Source of the DNA: Devosia geojensis
GTDB lineage: Bacteria; Pseudomonadota; Alphaproteobacteria; Rhizobiales; Devosiaceae
Length of the DNA stretch: 64,000 nucleotides
Assembly: GCF_000969415.1 (NCBI RefSeq)
Contig: NZ_JZEX01000024.1
Coordinates: forward strand, 1-64,000
Direction of reading: 5' to 3'
In this document: positions 54,817 through 63,201 of the stretch, piece after piece
Layout: each line of letters opens with the position of its first letter
How positions within the stretch are numbered: position 1 is the first letter of the stretch
The notes under the pieces: generated by a model
Database searches by the model: none
What the model was told of the DNA's origin: nothing
The model's input: only the letters and a program-made list of their open reading frames with translations
Position numbers and translations under genes: made by a program

Positions 54817-56376
54817 TTACCCGCCCACCGCCGCGGCGGTTGCGGCTTCCTCGGCGTCGATCTCGGCCTCGGGCTCCTTGCGGAAGCTCGAGGCGAGCGG
54901 GACTTCCTTGAGGAAGAGCGCGAAGAAGAAGGCGAGCGCCGCGGCGGCCGCGCCGGCGTAGAAGATGGGATGGAGGGCGCCGACGAACGCCTCGAGCGCT
55001 TGCGCTCGGGCCGCTTCCGGCAGCGCCGCGAGCGTTGCGGCGTTGATCGAATGAGCGCCCTCGAGGCCGGAAATACCGGCAAGGCGTGAGGTGAGGCCGG
55101 CCGAGAACAGCGCCCCGAAGGCGGAGACGCCGATGGAGCCGCCGATCTGGCGGAACATGGTGACGCCGGCGGTGCCGACGCCGACCATGCTGCGCGGCAC
55201 GGCGTTCTGGACGGCAGTGACGGACACGCTGTTGACCGGGCCGATGCCGGCGCCGACGAGGAACATGTAGCAGCCGATGAGCCAGGTGGACGTATCGACG
55301 CCGACGGTCGTCAGCAGCACCATGCCGACGAACAGCACGGCGGTCGAGGCGATCGGCAGCAGCTTGTAGCGGCCGGTGCGGCTCATGGCGAAGCCGGCGA
55401 GCGTCGAGGCGCCGATGAGGCCCATCATCATCGGAACCAGCGCCAGCGCCGATTCCGTGGGCGAAACGCCCTGCACCGTCTGCAGGTAAAGCGGCAGGAA
55501 GGTGATGGAGCCGAACATGGCCAGCCCGACGATGGCGCTGACCGTGTTGGAGATGGAAAAGACGTTGTTGGCAAAGAGCGAGAGCGGCAGCACCGGCTCC
55601 TCGGCCCTGGTCTCGGCCCAGATGAAGAGGCCGAGCGAGACCACCGCGATGACGACGAGCGCGATGCTGGGCGCGGAATCCCAGGGGATGGTGCTGCCGC
55701 CGAGGCTGGTGAAGAGCACGATGGCTGAAAGCGTGGCGGTGAGGAACGCCGCGCCGAGGTAGTCGATGGAACGGGCCGCGCCAGCCTTGGGCTTCAGCGC
55801 CATCGAGATCACCGCCAGCGCGATGAGGCCGAGCGGCAGGTTGATGAAGAAGATCCAGTGCCAGGAGAAATGCTCGACGAAGAAGCCGCCGAGCAGCGGA
55901 CCGACGATGGTCGAGACGCCAAAGACCGCGCCGAAGATGCCCTGGATCTTGCCGCGCTTGCGCGGCGGGATGACGTCGGCCACCACCGACATGGCAACGA
56001 CCATCAATCCGCCGCCGCCAAGGCCCTGGATGGTGCGGCCGATGATGAGGGTCAGCATGTTGACGGCCACGCTCGAGAGAATGGCGCCGCCGAGGAAGAT
56101 GAGGATCGCCACCTGCAGCACGCGCTTGCGCCCGTAGAGGTCGCCGAGCTTGCCGTAGATCGGCGCCACGACCGTCGAGGCGAGGAGATAGGCGGTGACG
56201 ACCCAGGTGAGATGATCGAGACCGCCGAACTCGCCGACGATCGTCGGCAGCGCCGGGGAGACGATGGTCTGGCCGAGCGAGGCCAGAAGAAGCGTAACGG
56301 CGACCGCGCCGATGATGAGTGGAATGGACTGGCCGGCGGCCGGATCCGTCTCCGGGGACATTGTGGTGGGCGACAT
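54817..56376 (-). CDS. MFS multidrug exporter, DHA2 (EmrB/QacA) type
   Basis: A 519-residue inner-membrane antiporter with about 14 spans. Family motifs include GKLGDLYGRKRVLQVAILIF (the A motif between spans 2 and 3), GRTIQGLGGGGLMVVAMSVV and GPLLGGFFVEHFSWHWIFFI (motif C region). It should export toxic organic compounds. It is divergent from a MarR-family gene, with a palindromic operator in the 145-bp gap between them. Confidence 0.93.
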   Translation of the reverse strand: MSPTTMSPETDPAAGQSIPLIIGAVAVTLLLASLGQTIVSPALPTIVGEFGGLDHLTWVVTAYLLASTVVAPIYGKLGDLYGRKRVLQVAILIFLGGAILSSVAVNMLTLIIGRTIQGLGGGGLMVVAMSVVADVIPPRKRGKIQGIFGAVFGVSTIVGPLLGGFFVEHFSWHWIFFINLPLGLIALAVISMALKPKAGAARSIDYLGAAFLTATLSAIVLFTSLGGSTIPWDSAPSIALVVIAVVSLGLFIWAETRAEEPVLPLSLFANNVFSISNTVSAIVGLAMFGSITFLPLYLQTVQGVSPTESALALVPMMMGLIGASTLAGFAMSRTGRYKLLPIASTAVLFVGMVLLTTVGVDTSTWLIGCYMFLVGAGIGPVNSVSVTAVQNAVPRSMVGVGTAGVTMFRQIGGSIGVSAFGALFSAGLTSRLAGISGLEGAHSINAATLAALPEAARAQALEAFVGALHPIFYAGAAAAALAFFFALFLKEVPLASSFRKEPEAEIDAEEAATAAAVGG

Positions 56377-56480
56377 GAGAAACTTCCGTTGTCGTCGCGT
56401 CGTCAGGCGCGGCGGAATAGAGTGGCGACTTGAAATCGCTGCACGAACCTATATCTGTGCGCAGCAGATACATGTCAACA

Positions 56481-56503
56481 GCATGCATTTGTAAGATGCA
56501 TGC
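56481..56503. promoter_or_regulatory. Candidate MarR operator
   Basis: GCATGCAT-N7-ATGCATGC, a perfect inverted repeat of eight-base arms in the divergent gap between the exporter and MarR genes. The two half-site centres are 15 bp apart. It overlaps the likely promoter of both genes. Confidence 0.65.
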
Positions 56504-56521
56504 ATATGGAGCGCACGAGCC

Positions 56522-57154
56522 ATGCCCCAGATAACAACGCCCGCGGTCGAGAGCCTGTTGCAGCAGGCCGGCGCCGATGGCCGCGTGATCGATGCGGTCA
56601 AGCGCGTCGATGCGCTGCTGCAGAACTGGCGTCGGCGCGTGGTCAAGCGCGAGCTCAGCCATGTGGCGATCAACGATCTGGGCTTGCAGCTCGACCTGGC
56701 GCAGCTCGACGTGCTCGCCGCCATCGAGGCGCCGGTGCACGAGTTCGGCGAAACCGGGGGCGAAGAAACGATGGTCTCGACGGTGGCGGCGCGCATCGGC
56801 ATCGACCCGTCCCGCGCCAGCCGGCTCATCGCCGAGCTCGTCGACGACGGGTATGCCGAGCGGGTGGCGAGCCAGGCGGATTCCCGGCGCACGCTCATTC
56901 GCCTGACCGAGAAGGGCCGAGCCGTGACCGGCGCCGTGCGCGCCTACCGGTTCCTCCTGATGGGCGATTTCCTTGCCGAATGGAGCGCCGAGGACCTCGC
57001 GCGGTTCCTGCCGCTGCTGGAGCGGTTCAGCCACTGGTCGGAGGATGTGGAGGCGCGGCGCGGCAAGATGATGCCGCAGATCGGCGAACTCGCGCGTCAC
57101 GTGGCGAAGGCGGGGGCGGCGGAGGTGGTGGTGGAGACGACTGCTGCGGTGTAG
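56522..57154 (+). CDS. MarR family transcriptional regulator
   Basis: A 210-residue winged-helix regulator, somewhat longer than the usual 140-160 because of about 35 extra residues at the N-terminus and a C-terminal tail. The DNA-binding part reads TVAARIGIDPSRASRLIAEL and then VASQADSRRTLIRLTEKGRA, the usual wing. GGAG lies upstream of the ATG. It most likely represses the divergent MFS exporter and itself and is released by exported compounds. Confidence 0.92.
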   Translation: MPQITTPAVESLLQQAGADGRVIDAVKRVDALLQNWRRRVVKRELSHVAINDLGLQLDLAQLDVLAAIEAPVHEFGETGGEETMVSTVAARIGIDPSRASRLIAELVDDGYAERVASQADSRRTLIRLTEKGRAVTGAVRAYRFLLMGDFLAEWSAEDLARFLPLLERFSHWSEDVEARRGKMMPQIGELARHVAKAGAAEVVVETTAAV

Positions 57155-57205
57155 TCACATCCCCGATGTCATCCCGAATTTGCACAACAACTGCCCACCC
57201 ACGGG

Positions 57206-57353
57206 GTCATTCCCGCGAAAGCGGGAACCTCTGTTTCCCTTGCTTGCCATGAACGGAGGTCCCCGCTTTCGCGGGAATGACCCGGTGAAGGGAGGCATGG
57301 CGCCAGAGACGACGCGTCGCCGTTTACTGGGCCCCGGCTTTCGCCGGGGTGAC
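57206..57353. repeat. REP-like palindromic repeat cluster 2
   Basis: GTCATTCCCGCGAAAGCGGG (57206) and the inverted CCCGCTTTCGCGGGAATGAC (57262-57281) form a pair; the second subtype ACTGGGCCCCGGCTTTCGCC starts at 57326. It lies between the convergent MarR and ndk genes. Confidence 0.8.
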
Positions 57354-57395
57354 AATCGAGGGTGGGAAACGCACAGCGCCCTTATAGCAGCTCAG

Positions 57396-57420
57396 CAAAA
57401 AGGCCGCCCGGAGGCGGCCC
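57396..57420 (-). terminator. Rho-independent terminator of ndk
   Basis: GGCCGCC-CGGA-GGCGGCC (57402-57419) followed on the minus strand by TTTTT. It lies 27 bp past the ndk stop. Confidence 0.88.
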
Positions 57421-57446
57421 TTAAATTCACGATGACGCGCGGTGTA

Positions 57447-57869
57447 TCAGCCGACGATCTCGTCGTCGGTGAAGAAGAACTTGATCTCCTCGCGCGCCGT
57501 CTCGGGAGCGTCCGAGCCGTGCACCGAGTTCTCGCCGACCGAAAGGGCGAATTCCTTGCGGATGGTGCCCTCGGCGGCGTTGGCCGGGTTGGTGGCGCCC
57601 ATGATCTCGCGGTTTTTGGCGATGGCGTTCTCGCCCTCCAGAACCTGGACGACGACCGGCGAGGCGATCATCTGCTCGACGAGCTCGCCGAAGAACGGAC
57701 GCTCCTTGTGGACCGCGTAAAAGCCCTCGGCCTGCTCGCGGGTCATGTGGATCTTCTTCATGGCCACCGGACGCAGGCCGTTCTCCTCGAACTTGGCGAT
57801 GATCTTGCCGATGAGGTTGCGGCGGACGGCATCGGGCTTGATGATGGAGAAGGTGCGTTCGAGCGCCAT
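57447..57869 (-). CDS. ndk: Nucleoside diphosphate kinase
   Basis: A 140-residue enzyme that transfers the gamma-phosphate of ATP to nucleoside diphosphates. The start reads [20 protein letters not shown]; the active-site His lies in the conserved segment [20 protein letters not shown]. Length is normal for the family. ATG 57869 was chosen; the frame is open a little further upstream but that stretch is not family-like. Confidence 0.98.
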   Translation of the reverse strand: MALERTFSIIKPDAVRRNLIGKIIAKFEENGLRPVAMKKIHMTREQAEGFYAVHKERPFFGELVEQMIASPVVVQVLEGENAIAKNREIMGATNPANAAEGTIRKEFALSVGENSVHGSDAPETAREEIKFFFTDDEIVG

Positions 57870-57947
57870 TGGGTGTCGATCCTTGAATGGGTCTTTCGGA
57901 AGGTGGCGCGTTGTAACGGTAGACTTTGACGGACGCAAGACGGGTCG

Positions 57948-58355
57948 TCAGCCCTCGGGCGCGGTGCAATCGGCCTCGGTCTCGTCGAGCTCGATCACGC
58001 CGTGGGCGATCGGGTTGTTGTCCGGATCGAGGGCGGTGACGTCGAGGTCGAAGATCGGCTCGGGCGCCTCGATCACCTGCTCGACCTCGACCGGCACGAT
58101 CTGCATGGTGCAGACCTCGGCCGTGCGAGTGGTGGGGATCGTGACCGCGACGATGGTGCCGCGCGGCTCGGCAAGCCCGGCCGGCTCGACGCTCTGGCAG
58201 GCGCTGCCGTCGAACGTCGCCCGCAGCAGCACGCGGTCTTCATCGATGCGGCAGGCGGAGAGCGCGGTGAACTCGGCTGCATCCTGCGCGAGAACACCGG
58301 CCGAGCAGAGGGCTACGGCAAGCGCCAGCGGGATGGGGGACAGACTCCTCGGCAT
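57948..58355 (-). CDS. Small secreted protein of unknown function
   Basis: A 135-residue protein with signal peptide (MPRSLSPIPLALAVALCSAG, cleavage near VLAQ). Four cysteines in the mature part (ALSACRID, GSACQSV, AEVCTMQ, EADCTAPEG) could form two disulfides. ATG 58355 follows AGGAGA at a suitable distance; a GTG at 58376 is less likely. I do not recognise a family. It lies in the ndk neighbourhood on the same strand. Confidence 0.7.
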   Translation of the reverse strand: MPRSLSPIPLALAVALCSAGVLAQDAAEFTALSACRIDEDRVLLRATFDGSACQSVEPAGLAEPRGTIVAVTIPTTRTAEVCTMQIVPVEVEQVIEAPEPIFDLDVTALDPDNNPIAHGVIELDETEADCTAPEG

Positions 58356-58451
58356 TAGACATCTCCTCGGGCGCACGGTATTGGCTCAGCGGCAAATGCA
58401 ATTGTTTATACAGACAGCCGACCCGCGCCAGTGGGTCGGTAGGACTATACC

Positions 58452-60329
58452 ATGCTCACCATTTCCAATCTCACCTATCGCATCCAGGGCCGGGAACTCC
58501 TCGAAGACGCTTCGGTGGTGCTGCCGACGGGGTCGAAGACCGGGTTCGTCGGCAAGAACGGCACCGGCAAGACGACGCTCTTCCACCTGATCCAGGGGCA
58601 TATCTCGGCCGATGCCGGCTCGATCGAGCTGCACAAGCGCGCGCGGATCGGCGCGGTGGCGCAGGAGGCGCCGGCGGGCGAGGAGAGCGTGCTGGAGGTG
58701 GTGCTTTCGGCCGACAAGGAGCGCACGGCGCTGCTCGCGGAAGCCGAGACGGCGACCGATGCGCACCGGATAGCCGAGATCCACACACGCCTCGCCGACA
58801 TCGACGCGCACAGCGCCGAGGCGCGGGCGAGCGCGATCCTCAAGGGCCTCGGCTTCGAGCAGGAGCGGCAGCTTGCGCCGACCCGCGAGCTTTCGGGCGG
58901 CTGGCGCATGCGCGTGTCGCTGGCGGGGGTGCTGTTCTCGCAGCCGGACCTGCTGCTGCTCGACGAGCCGACGAACTATCTCGACCTCGAGGGCACGCTC
59001 TGGCTCGAGAAGTACCTGGCCAACTACCCCTATACGGTCTTCCTCATCAGCCACGACCGGGACCTGCTCAACAAGGCGGTCAGCTCGATCATCCATCTCG
59101 AGCACAAGAAACTCACCTTCTACAAGGGCAACTACGACACCTTCGAAGCCACGCGCCGCATGCAGATGGAGCTGCACAACAAGAGCCGCGAGAAGGCGCT
59201 GGACCAGATCGCGCACATGCAGAAGTTCGTCGACCGCTTCCGCGCCAAGGCGACCAAGGCCAAGCAAGCCCAGGCGCGCATGAAGATGATCGAGAGGCTG
59301 AAGCCGCCGGAGGCGCTGTTCGACGAATATGCGGCGCCGTTCCAGTTCCCGCAGCCCAAGGACGCCATGGCGATGCCCATGATCAACCTCGAGAACGTCT
59401 CAACGGGTTATGGGGACAAGACGATCCTCAGGAACATCACCCAGCGCATCGATCCGCAGGACCGCATCGCGCTCGTTGGCGTCAACGGCAACGGCAAGTC
59501 GACCTTCGCCAAGCTGCTCGCCGGCGACCTGCCGGTGATGGGCGGCACGCTGCAGAAGGGCAAGAAGCTCGAAATCGCGCACTTCGCCCAGCACCAGCTC
59601 GACAAGCTGAAGCCCGAACAGACGCCGCTGGAGCACGTCATCGAGCTCATGCCCTACGATAACGAGGCCAAACGCCGCTCGCGCCTTGCGCAGATGGGGC
59701 TGACCAAGTCGCGCATGGACACCAAGGCCAAGAACCTCTCGGGCGGCGAGCGGGCGCGGCTGCTGATGGGGCTCATCACCTTCAACGGGCCGGGGATGAT
59801 GATCCTCGACGAGCCGACCAACCACCTCGACATCGACAGCCGCGACGCGCTGGTCGCCGCGCTCAACGACTATGAGGGGGCAGTGCTGATCATCAGCCAT
59901 GACCGGCACCTCATCGAGGCGACCTGCGACACGCTCTGGATCGCGGCGGACGGCACGATCAAGGAGCTCGACGACGACCTCGACGGCTACCAGCGCTCCA
60001 TCACCGGCACGCGCGAGAAGGCAGCGGGGAACGGCGGCGGGCTCTCCAAGGACGAGCGCAAGGCCGCCAAGCAGGAAGCCGCCGCCCGCCGCGCCGAGGT
60101 CGCGCCGCTGCGCAAGGCGATCAAGGACGCCGAAGCCAAGATGGAGCGGCTGCGCATCGAGATCGACAAGATCGAGGCTTTGTTCCACGACCCTTCGATC
60201 TACGACGGCGCCCCCGAGCGGGTGACCAAGCTCGGCAAGGACAAGGCGCGGTTCGCCGCCGAACTCGAGGCGCTGGAGGAGAAGTGGCTGGCCATGAGCG
60301 CGGAGCTGGAGGAGGCGGAGCGGGCTTAG
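58452..60329 (+). CDS. ABC-F family ATPase (Uup/YheS-like)
   Basis: A 625-residue cytoplasmic protein with two ABC ATPase domains and no membrane part; ABC-F proteins act on ribosomes. Walker A motifs are GKNGTGKT (residues 34-41) and GVNGNGKS (about 343-350). Signatures are LSGGWRMRVSLAGVL and LSGGERARLLMGLI, each followed by LDEPTN. The linker between the domains is basic (KATKAKQAQARMKMIERLK), and the C-terminal 90 residues form a charged coiled coil (AAKQEAAARRAEVAPLRKAI). Confidence 0.94.
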   Translation: MLTISNLTYRIQGRELLEDASVVLPTGSKTGFVGKNGTGKTTLFHLIQGHISADAGSIELHKRARIGAVAQEAPAGEESVLEVVLSADKERTALLAEAETATDAHRIAEIHTRLADIDAHSAEARASAILKGLGFEQERQLAPTRELSGGWRMRVSLAGVLFSQPDLLLLDEPTNYLDLEGTLWLEKYLANYPYTVFLISHDRDLLNKAVSSIIHLEHKKLTFYKGNYDTFEATRRMQMELHNKSREKALDQIAHMQKFVDRFRAKATKAKQAQARMKMIERLKPPEALFDEYAAPFQFPQPKDAMAMPMINLENVSTGYGDKTILRNITQRIDPQDRIALVGVNGNGKSTFAKLLAGDLPVMGGTLQKGKKLEIAHFAQHQLDKLKPEQTPLEHVIELMPYDNEAKRRSRLAQMGLTKSRMDTKAKNLSGGERARLLMGLITFNGPGMMILDEPTNHLDIDSRDALVAALNDYEGAVLIISHDRHLIEATCDTLWIAADGTIKELDDDLDGYQRSITGTREKAAGNGGGLSKDERKAAKQEAAARRAEVAPLRKAIKDAEAKMERLRIEIDKIEALFHDPSIYDGAPERVTKLGKDKARFAAELEALEEKWLAMSAELEEAERA

Positions 60330-60369
60330 CTTTCTGGCCTGTTCCCATTCCCCCGCCTTGCTTCCCAGG

Positions 60370-60398
60370 CAAACGACATATAAATTGTATGTCGTTTG
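60370..60398. promoter_or_regulatory. Toxin-antitoxin operator
   Basis: CAAACGACATA-N7-TATGTCGTTTG, a perfect inverted repeat with 11-base arms ending 14 bp before the antitoxin start. The AT-rich centre may also hold the -10 element. The antitoxin should bind here. Confidence 0.8.
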
Positions 60399-60412
60399 TC
60401 GGAGACGTGATC

Positions 60413-60682
60413 ATGCAGAAGGTACAGGTCTTCATCCGCGCCGATCAGAAGGCCGCGCTCAAGGAATTGGCCGCCCGCCGCGGGATGCGGCAATCGGACC
60501 TCATCCGACGCAGTATCGATGCCTTCATCGAGGCGGAGTCCCGCAATGCTACCGATTGGCGCGATGTCGTGCGCCGCACCTCGGGCGTTTGGCGCGACAA
60601 GAGCGACACGGACGAGCTTTCGCGGTCCTTGCGGGAGCAAACCAAGCGGCGTTTCAAAACGACCTACGGCGGTGCGGATTGA
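60413..60682 (+). CDS. Ribbon-helix-helix antitoxin (VapB-like)
   Basis: An 89-residue protein. The N-terminal half (VQVFIRADQKAALKELAARR and QSDLIRRSIDAFIE) is a ribbon-helix-helix DNA-binding domain. The C-terminal half is rich in charged residues (DWRDVVRRTSGVWRDKSDTD) and should wrap the toxin. The ATG at 60413 was chosen because the family-like sequence starts there. It overlaps the toxin start by one base (TGATG). Confidence 0.88.
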   Translation: MQKVQVFIRADQKAALKELAARRGMRQSDLIRRSIDAFIEAESRNATDWRDVVRRTSGVWRDKSDTDELSRSLREQTKRRFKTTYGGAD

Positions 60683-61053
60683 TGCTGCTCGACACGTGCA
60701 TCGTGATCGATCTGCTACGAGGCAGGGAATCCGCCGTCGCGTTCATCACCGGCTTGTCGAGCAGGCCGGCCCTTTCGGTGATCACGGTGACGGAGGTGGT
60801 CGCGGGCGCCCGTAACGCACGGGAGCGGCGGGAGATCGATCAGTTCGTAAGGGCCTGCCAAAGCTGCGAAATCGACCTTGAGATCGCGACGTTGGCCGGC
60901 GACTACGTTTCCAAGTACGGGCGCAGCCACGGCGTCGATCCCATCGATGCCCTCATCGCGGCTACCGCCAAAAGCCGCAATCTCGAATTGGCGACCCTCA
61001 ACCTCAAGCATTTCCCGATGTTCGAGGCGTTGGCTCGGCCTTACCCCGCGTGA
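60682..61053 (+). CDS. PIN-domain toxin (VapC-like ribonuclease)
   Basis: A 123-residue PIN-domain protein expected to cut RNA. Acidic active-site residues are D4 (MLLDTCIVIDLL), E38 (VITVTEVVAG) and D89 (GVDPIDALIAATA); N107 in TLNLKHF takes the fourth position. It is translationally coupled to the antitoxin gene. Confidence 0.92.
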   Translation: MLLDTCIVIDLLRGRESAVAFITGLSSRPALSVITVTEVVAGARNARERREIDQFVRACQSCEIDLEIATLAGDYVSKYGRSHGVDPIDALIAATAKSRNLELATLNLKHFPMFEALARPYPA

Positions 61054-61065
61054 CGAACTGCGAAA

Positions 61066-61509
61066 ATGACCTCCACTCCTCCTCAAACCACCGCCTCCGA
61101 CGTCATCGCGACCCTCGGCATGATCCGCCATCCGGAGGGCGGGTGGTATGTCGAGACCTACGCCGATCCGGAAGGCGTCGACGGGCGGGCGCATTCGACG
61201 GCGATCTATTATCTGCTGGAGGCCGGGGATCGGTCGCATTGGCATCGGGTCGATGCGGTGGAGGTCTGGCACTGGTATGTCGGCGCGCCGCTGGAGTTGC
61301 GGCAGTCGGATGGATCGGGGATCGAGGTCGCGGTGCTCGGCAACGACCTCGCGGCGGGCGAGCGGCCACAGGTGGTGGTGCCGCGCGGCGGCTGGCAGTC
61401 GGCGCGATCGCTCGGAGCCTGGACGCTGGTCGGGTGCACCGTTGCGCCGGGGTTCCGTTTCTCGGGGTTCGAGCTGGCGCCTGCCGGCTGGGAGCCGACG
61501 AAGTCTTAA
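61066..61509 (+). CDS. Cupin-family protein (DUF985/Cupin_5)
   Basis: A 147-residue single-domain cupin. The family segments are HPEGGWYVETYADP, STAIYYLLEAGDRSHWHRVD, then WHWYVGAPLEL and VVPRGGWQSARSLG. The HWH...WHWY part may bind a metal. The function is unknown, though relatives are linked to sugar metabolism. It starts 12 bp after the toxin gene but is probably unrelated to it. Confidence 0.9.
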   Translation: MTSTPPQTTASDVIATLGMIRHPEGGWYVETYADPEGVDGRAHSTAIYYLLEAGDRSHWHRVDAVEVWHWYVGAPLELRQSDGSGIEVAVLGNDLAAGERPQVVVPRGGWQSARSLGAWTLVGCTVAPGFRFSGFELAPAGWEPTKS

Positions 61510-61587
61510 CCGCCCTGCCCCGGCGCGGTTGACAGGCACGCGCGGCTGCATTCTGCTAGCTTCCCCATCCGCCTTCGAGTGCCTGCC

Positions 61588-62442
61588 ATGCCCAATTTGC
61601 TCCTGCGTATCGTTCTGGCCCTGGCGCTGACGGTCGCGATGGGTGAATCGGCCTTCGCGCAGGCCGAGATGGGCAAGAAGACCCGCGCGGTGGCGCACCG
61701 GTTCGCCGCCAACAACAGCCTTTTCGTGCTCTATCACGAGGTCGGGCACCTGCTGATCGACCAGTTGAAGCTCCCCGTGCTCGGGCGTGAGGAGGACGCG
61801 GCCGACAATATGGCCACCTGGACGCTACTCAACGAGGACACGCCGGAATCGCATCAGGCGCTGGCCGACGCGGCCTATGGCTGGCGGTTGTCGGGCATCG
61901 CCTATGGCGCCAATCTCGATGACAGCGATTACTACGCGGCCCACAGCCTCGATCGGCAGCGGGCGTTCCAGATCGTCTGCCTGATGGTGGGCAGCGACGA
62001 TCGGGCCTTCCGTTCCATCGCCACGGAATACGCCATCGACCGCGACCGGCAGGACACGTGCTTCTGGGACTACGAACTGGTCAACCGCTCGATGAGCAGC
62101 GTGCTTTCCACCCATGTCGCGCGCAAGGCGCGCCCGGCCGAGGTGCGCATCACCTATCATGACGTTTCCGGGCGCCTGCGCGACGCCGCCAACGCCTTCC
62201 GCCAGAGCGGCGTGTTCGAGCGGGTGGCATCCGAGGTCGAGCGCCGCTATCCCCTGCGGAGGCGGGTGGAGTTCAACGCCAAGCGCTGCGGGGAAGCGAA
62301 CGCGTTCTACGATCCCGATACCGTCGAGATCATCTTCTGCTACGAGCTGATGGAAGATTTCATCGGGCTCGCCGCCAAGGACATGGCCAGCAAGGGCGGA
62401 CTCTATCTCGGGCCGGGCGACGGCGGACGGATCAGCCAGTAG
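61588..62442 (+). CDS. DUF4344 family putative metallopeptidase, secreted
   Basis: A 284-residue protein with a signal peptide (MPNLLLRIVLALALTVAMGE, ending AFAQ). A zinc motif HEVGH lies at residues 50-54, followed by EEDAAD near 69-74, the probable third ligand. This is the pattern of the DUF4344 family. A GTG at 61579 is an alternative start. Substrate unknown; the signal peptide places it in the periplasm or outside. Confidence 0.88.
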   Translation: MPNLLLRIVLALALTVAMGESAFAQAEMGKKTRAVAHRFAANNSLFVLYHEVGHLLIDQLKLPVLGREEDAADNMATWTLLNEDTPESHQALADAAYGWRLSGIAYGANLDDSDYYAAHSLDRQRAFQIVCLMVGSDDRAFRSIATEYAIDRDRQDTCFWDYELVNRSMSSVLSTHVARKARPAEVRITYHDVSGRLRDAANAFRQSGVFERVASEVERRYPLRRRVEFNAKRCGEANAFYDPDTVEIIFCYELMEDFIGLAAKDMASKGGLYLGPGDGGRISQ

Positions 62443-62504
62443 GCTGCCGGTTTTCCGCGACTATCGCGGAATTCGTTGGCACCATCTCGCTCCGCCCACC
62501 GGCT

Positions 62505-62637
62505 GTCATCCCGGCGAAAGCCGGGACCCAGTACACACTGGCACCGCGGTTCATGCACGGCAGGAGCAACGGACCAGCCCCACGGCAAACGCAGCACCGG
62601 CGCTGTTTACTGGGCCCCGACTTTCGCCGGGGTGACA
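62505..62637. repeat. REP-like palindromic repeat cluster 3
   Basis: GTCATCCCGGCGAAAGCCGG at 62505, with its tail GGACCCAGTA, and the inverted TACTGGGCCCCGACTTTCGC (62609 onward, ending GGGGTGAC at 62637) form a pair. It sits between the convergent DUF4344 and holC genes; no gene is seen there. Confidence 0.8.
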
Positions 62638-62681
62638 GCAGGTGGGACGGAGACGATGCCCATCACGCGTTCTCTACGCCC

Positions 62682-63134
62682 CTACCCTGCCTTCTTCACC
62701 CAGCGGCCCGACGGCTCCTGCTGCCAGTAGGTGACGGCGTTGCCGGCCTGGAGCGCCTTCCAGGCGATGCGGGCTTCGGCGACCGCATCGGGGTCGTGGC
62801 CGGAGAAGAGATAGACGATGCGCTCGTAACCCCCGGTCTCGCCGGGCACGGCGCGATCGACGAAGAAGCGCACGGTGGCGGCGTTGGGGTTGGCGCCGTC
62901 GGTCGTCAGCAGCACCGGCTGGCGCGCATCCGCCTCGTCGTCCCCGGCGCGACCATGCGGCAGGAAGGCGTCATCGCGATAGGTCCAGAGGTGCGCGTCG
63001 AGCGCATCGGCGCGCTCGGTGCTGCCGACCTCGACCACGGCGCGCCAGCCCCGCTCCAGCGTCTTTTCGAGGAGCTGGGGCAGCACCGCTTCCAGCGGCT
63101 TTGCCTCGAGGTGGTAGAATAGCACTTCGGCCAT
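62682..63134 (-). CDS. holC: DNA polymerase III subunit chi
   Basis: A 150-residue subunit of the replicative polymerase clamp-loader complex, which contacts single-strand-binding protein. The start MAEVLFYHLEAKPLEAVLPQ and later segment LWTYRDDAFLPHGRAGD, then PVLLTTDGANPN, are typical of alphaproteobacterial HolC. ATG 63134 was chosen for the family-like start. It follows pepA on the same strand, the usual order in this class. Confidence 0.93.
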   Translation of the reverse strand: MAEVLFYHLEAKPLEAVLPQLLEKTLERGWRAVVEVGSTERADALDAHLWTYRDDAFLPHGRAGDDEADARQPVLLTTDGANPNAATVRFFVDRAVPGETGGYERIVYLFSGHDPDAVAEARIAWKALQAGNAVTYWQQEPSGRWVKKAG

Positions 63135-63201
63135 GGATTCTTTCCTGGTCGCGTTCTCGATCCGGAAAAACCGGTGCCCACTTTTCCTGAGAACGCCCAG
63201 C

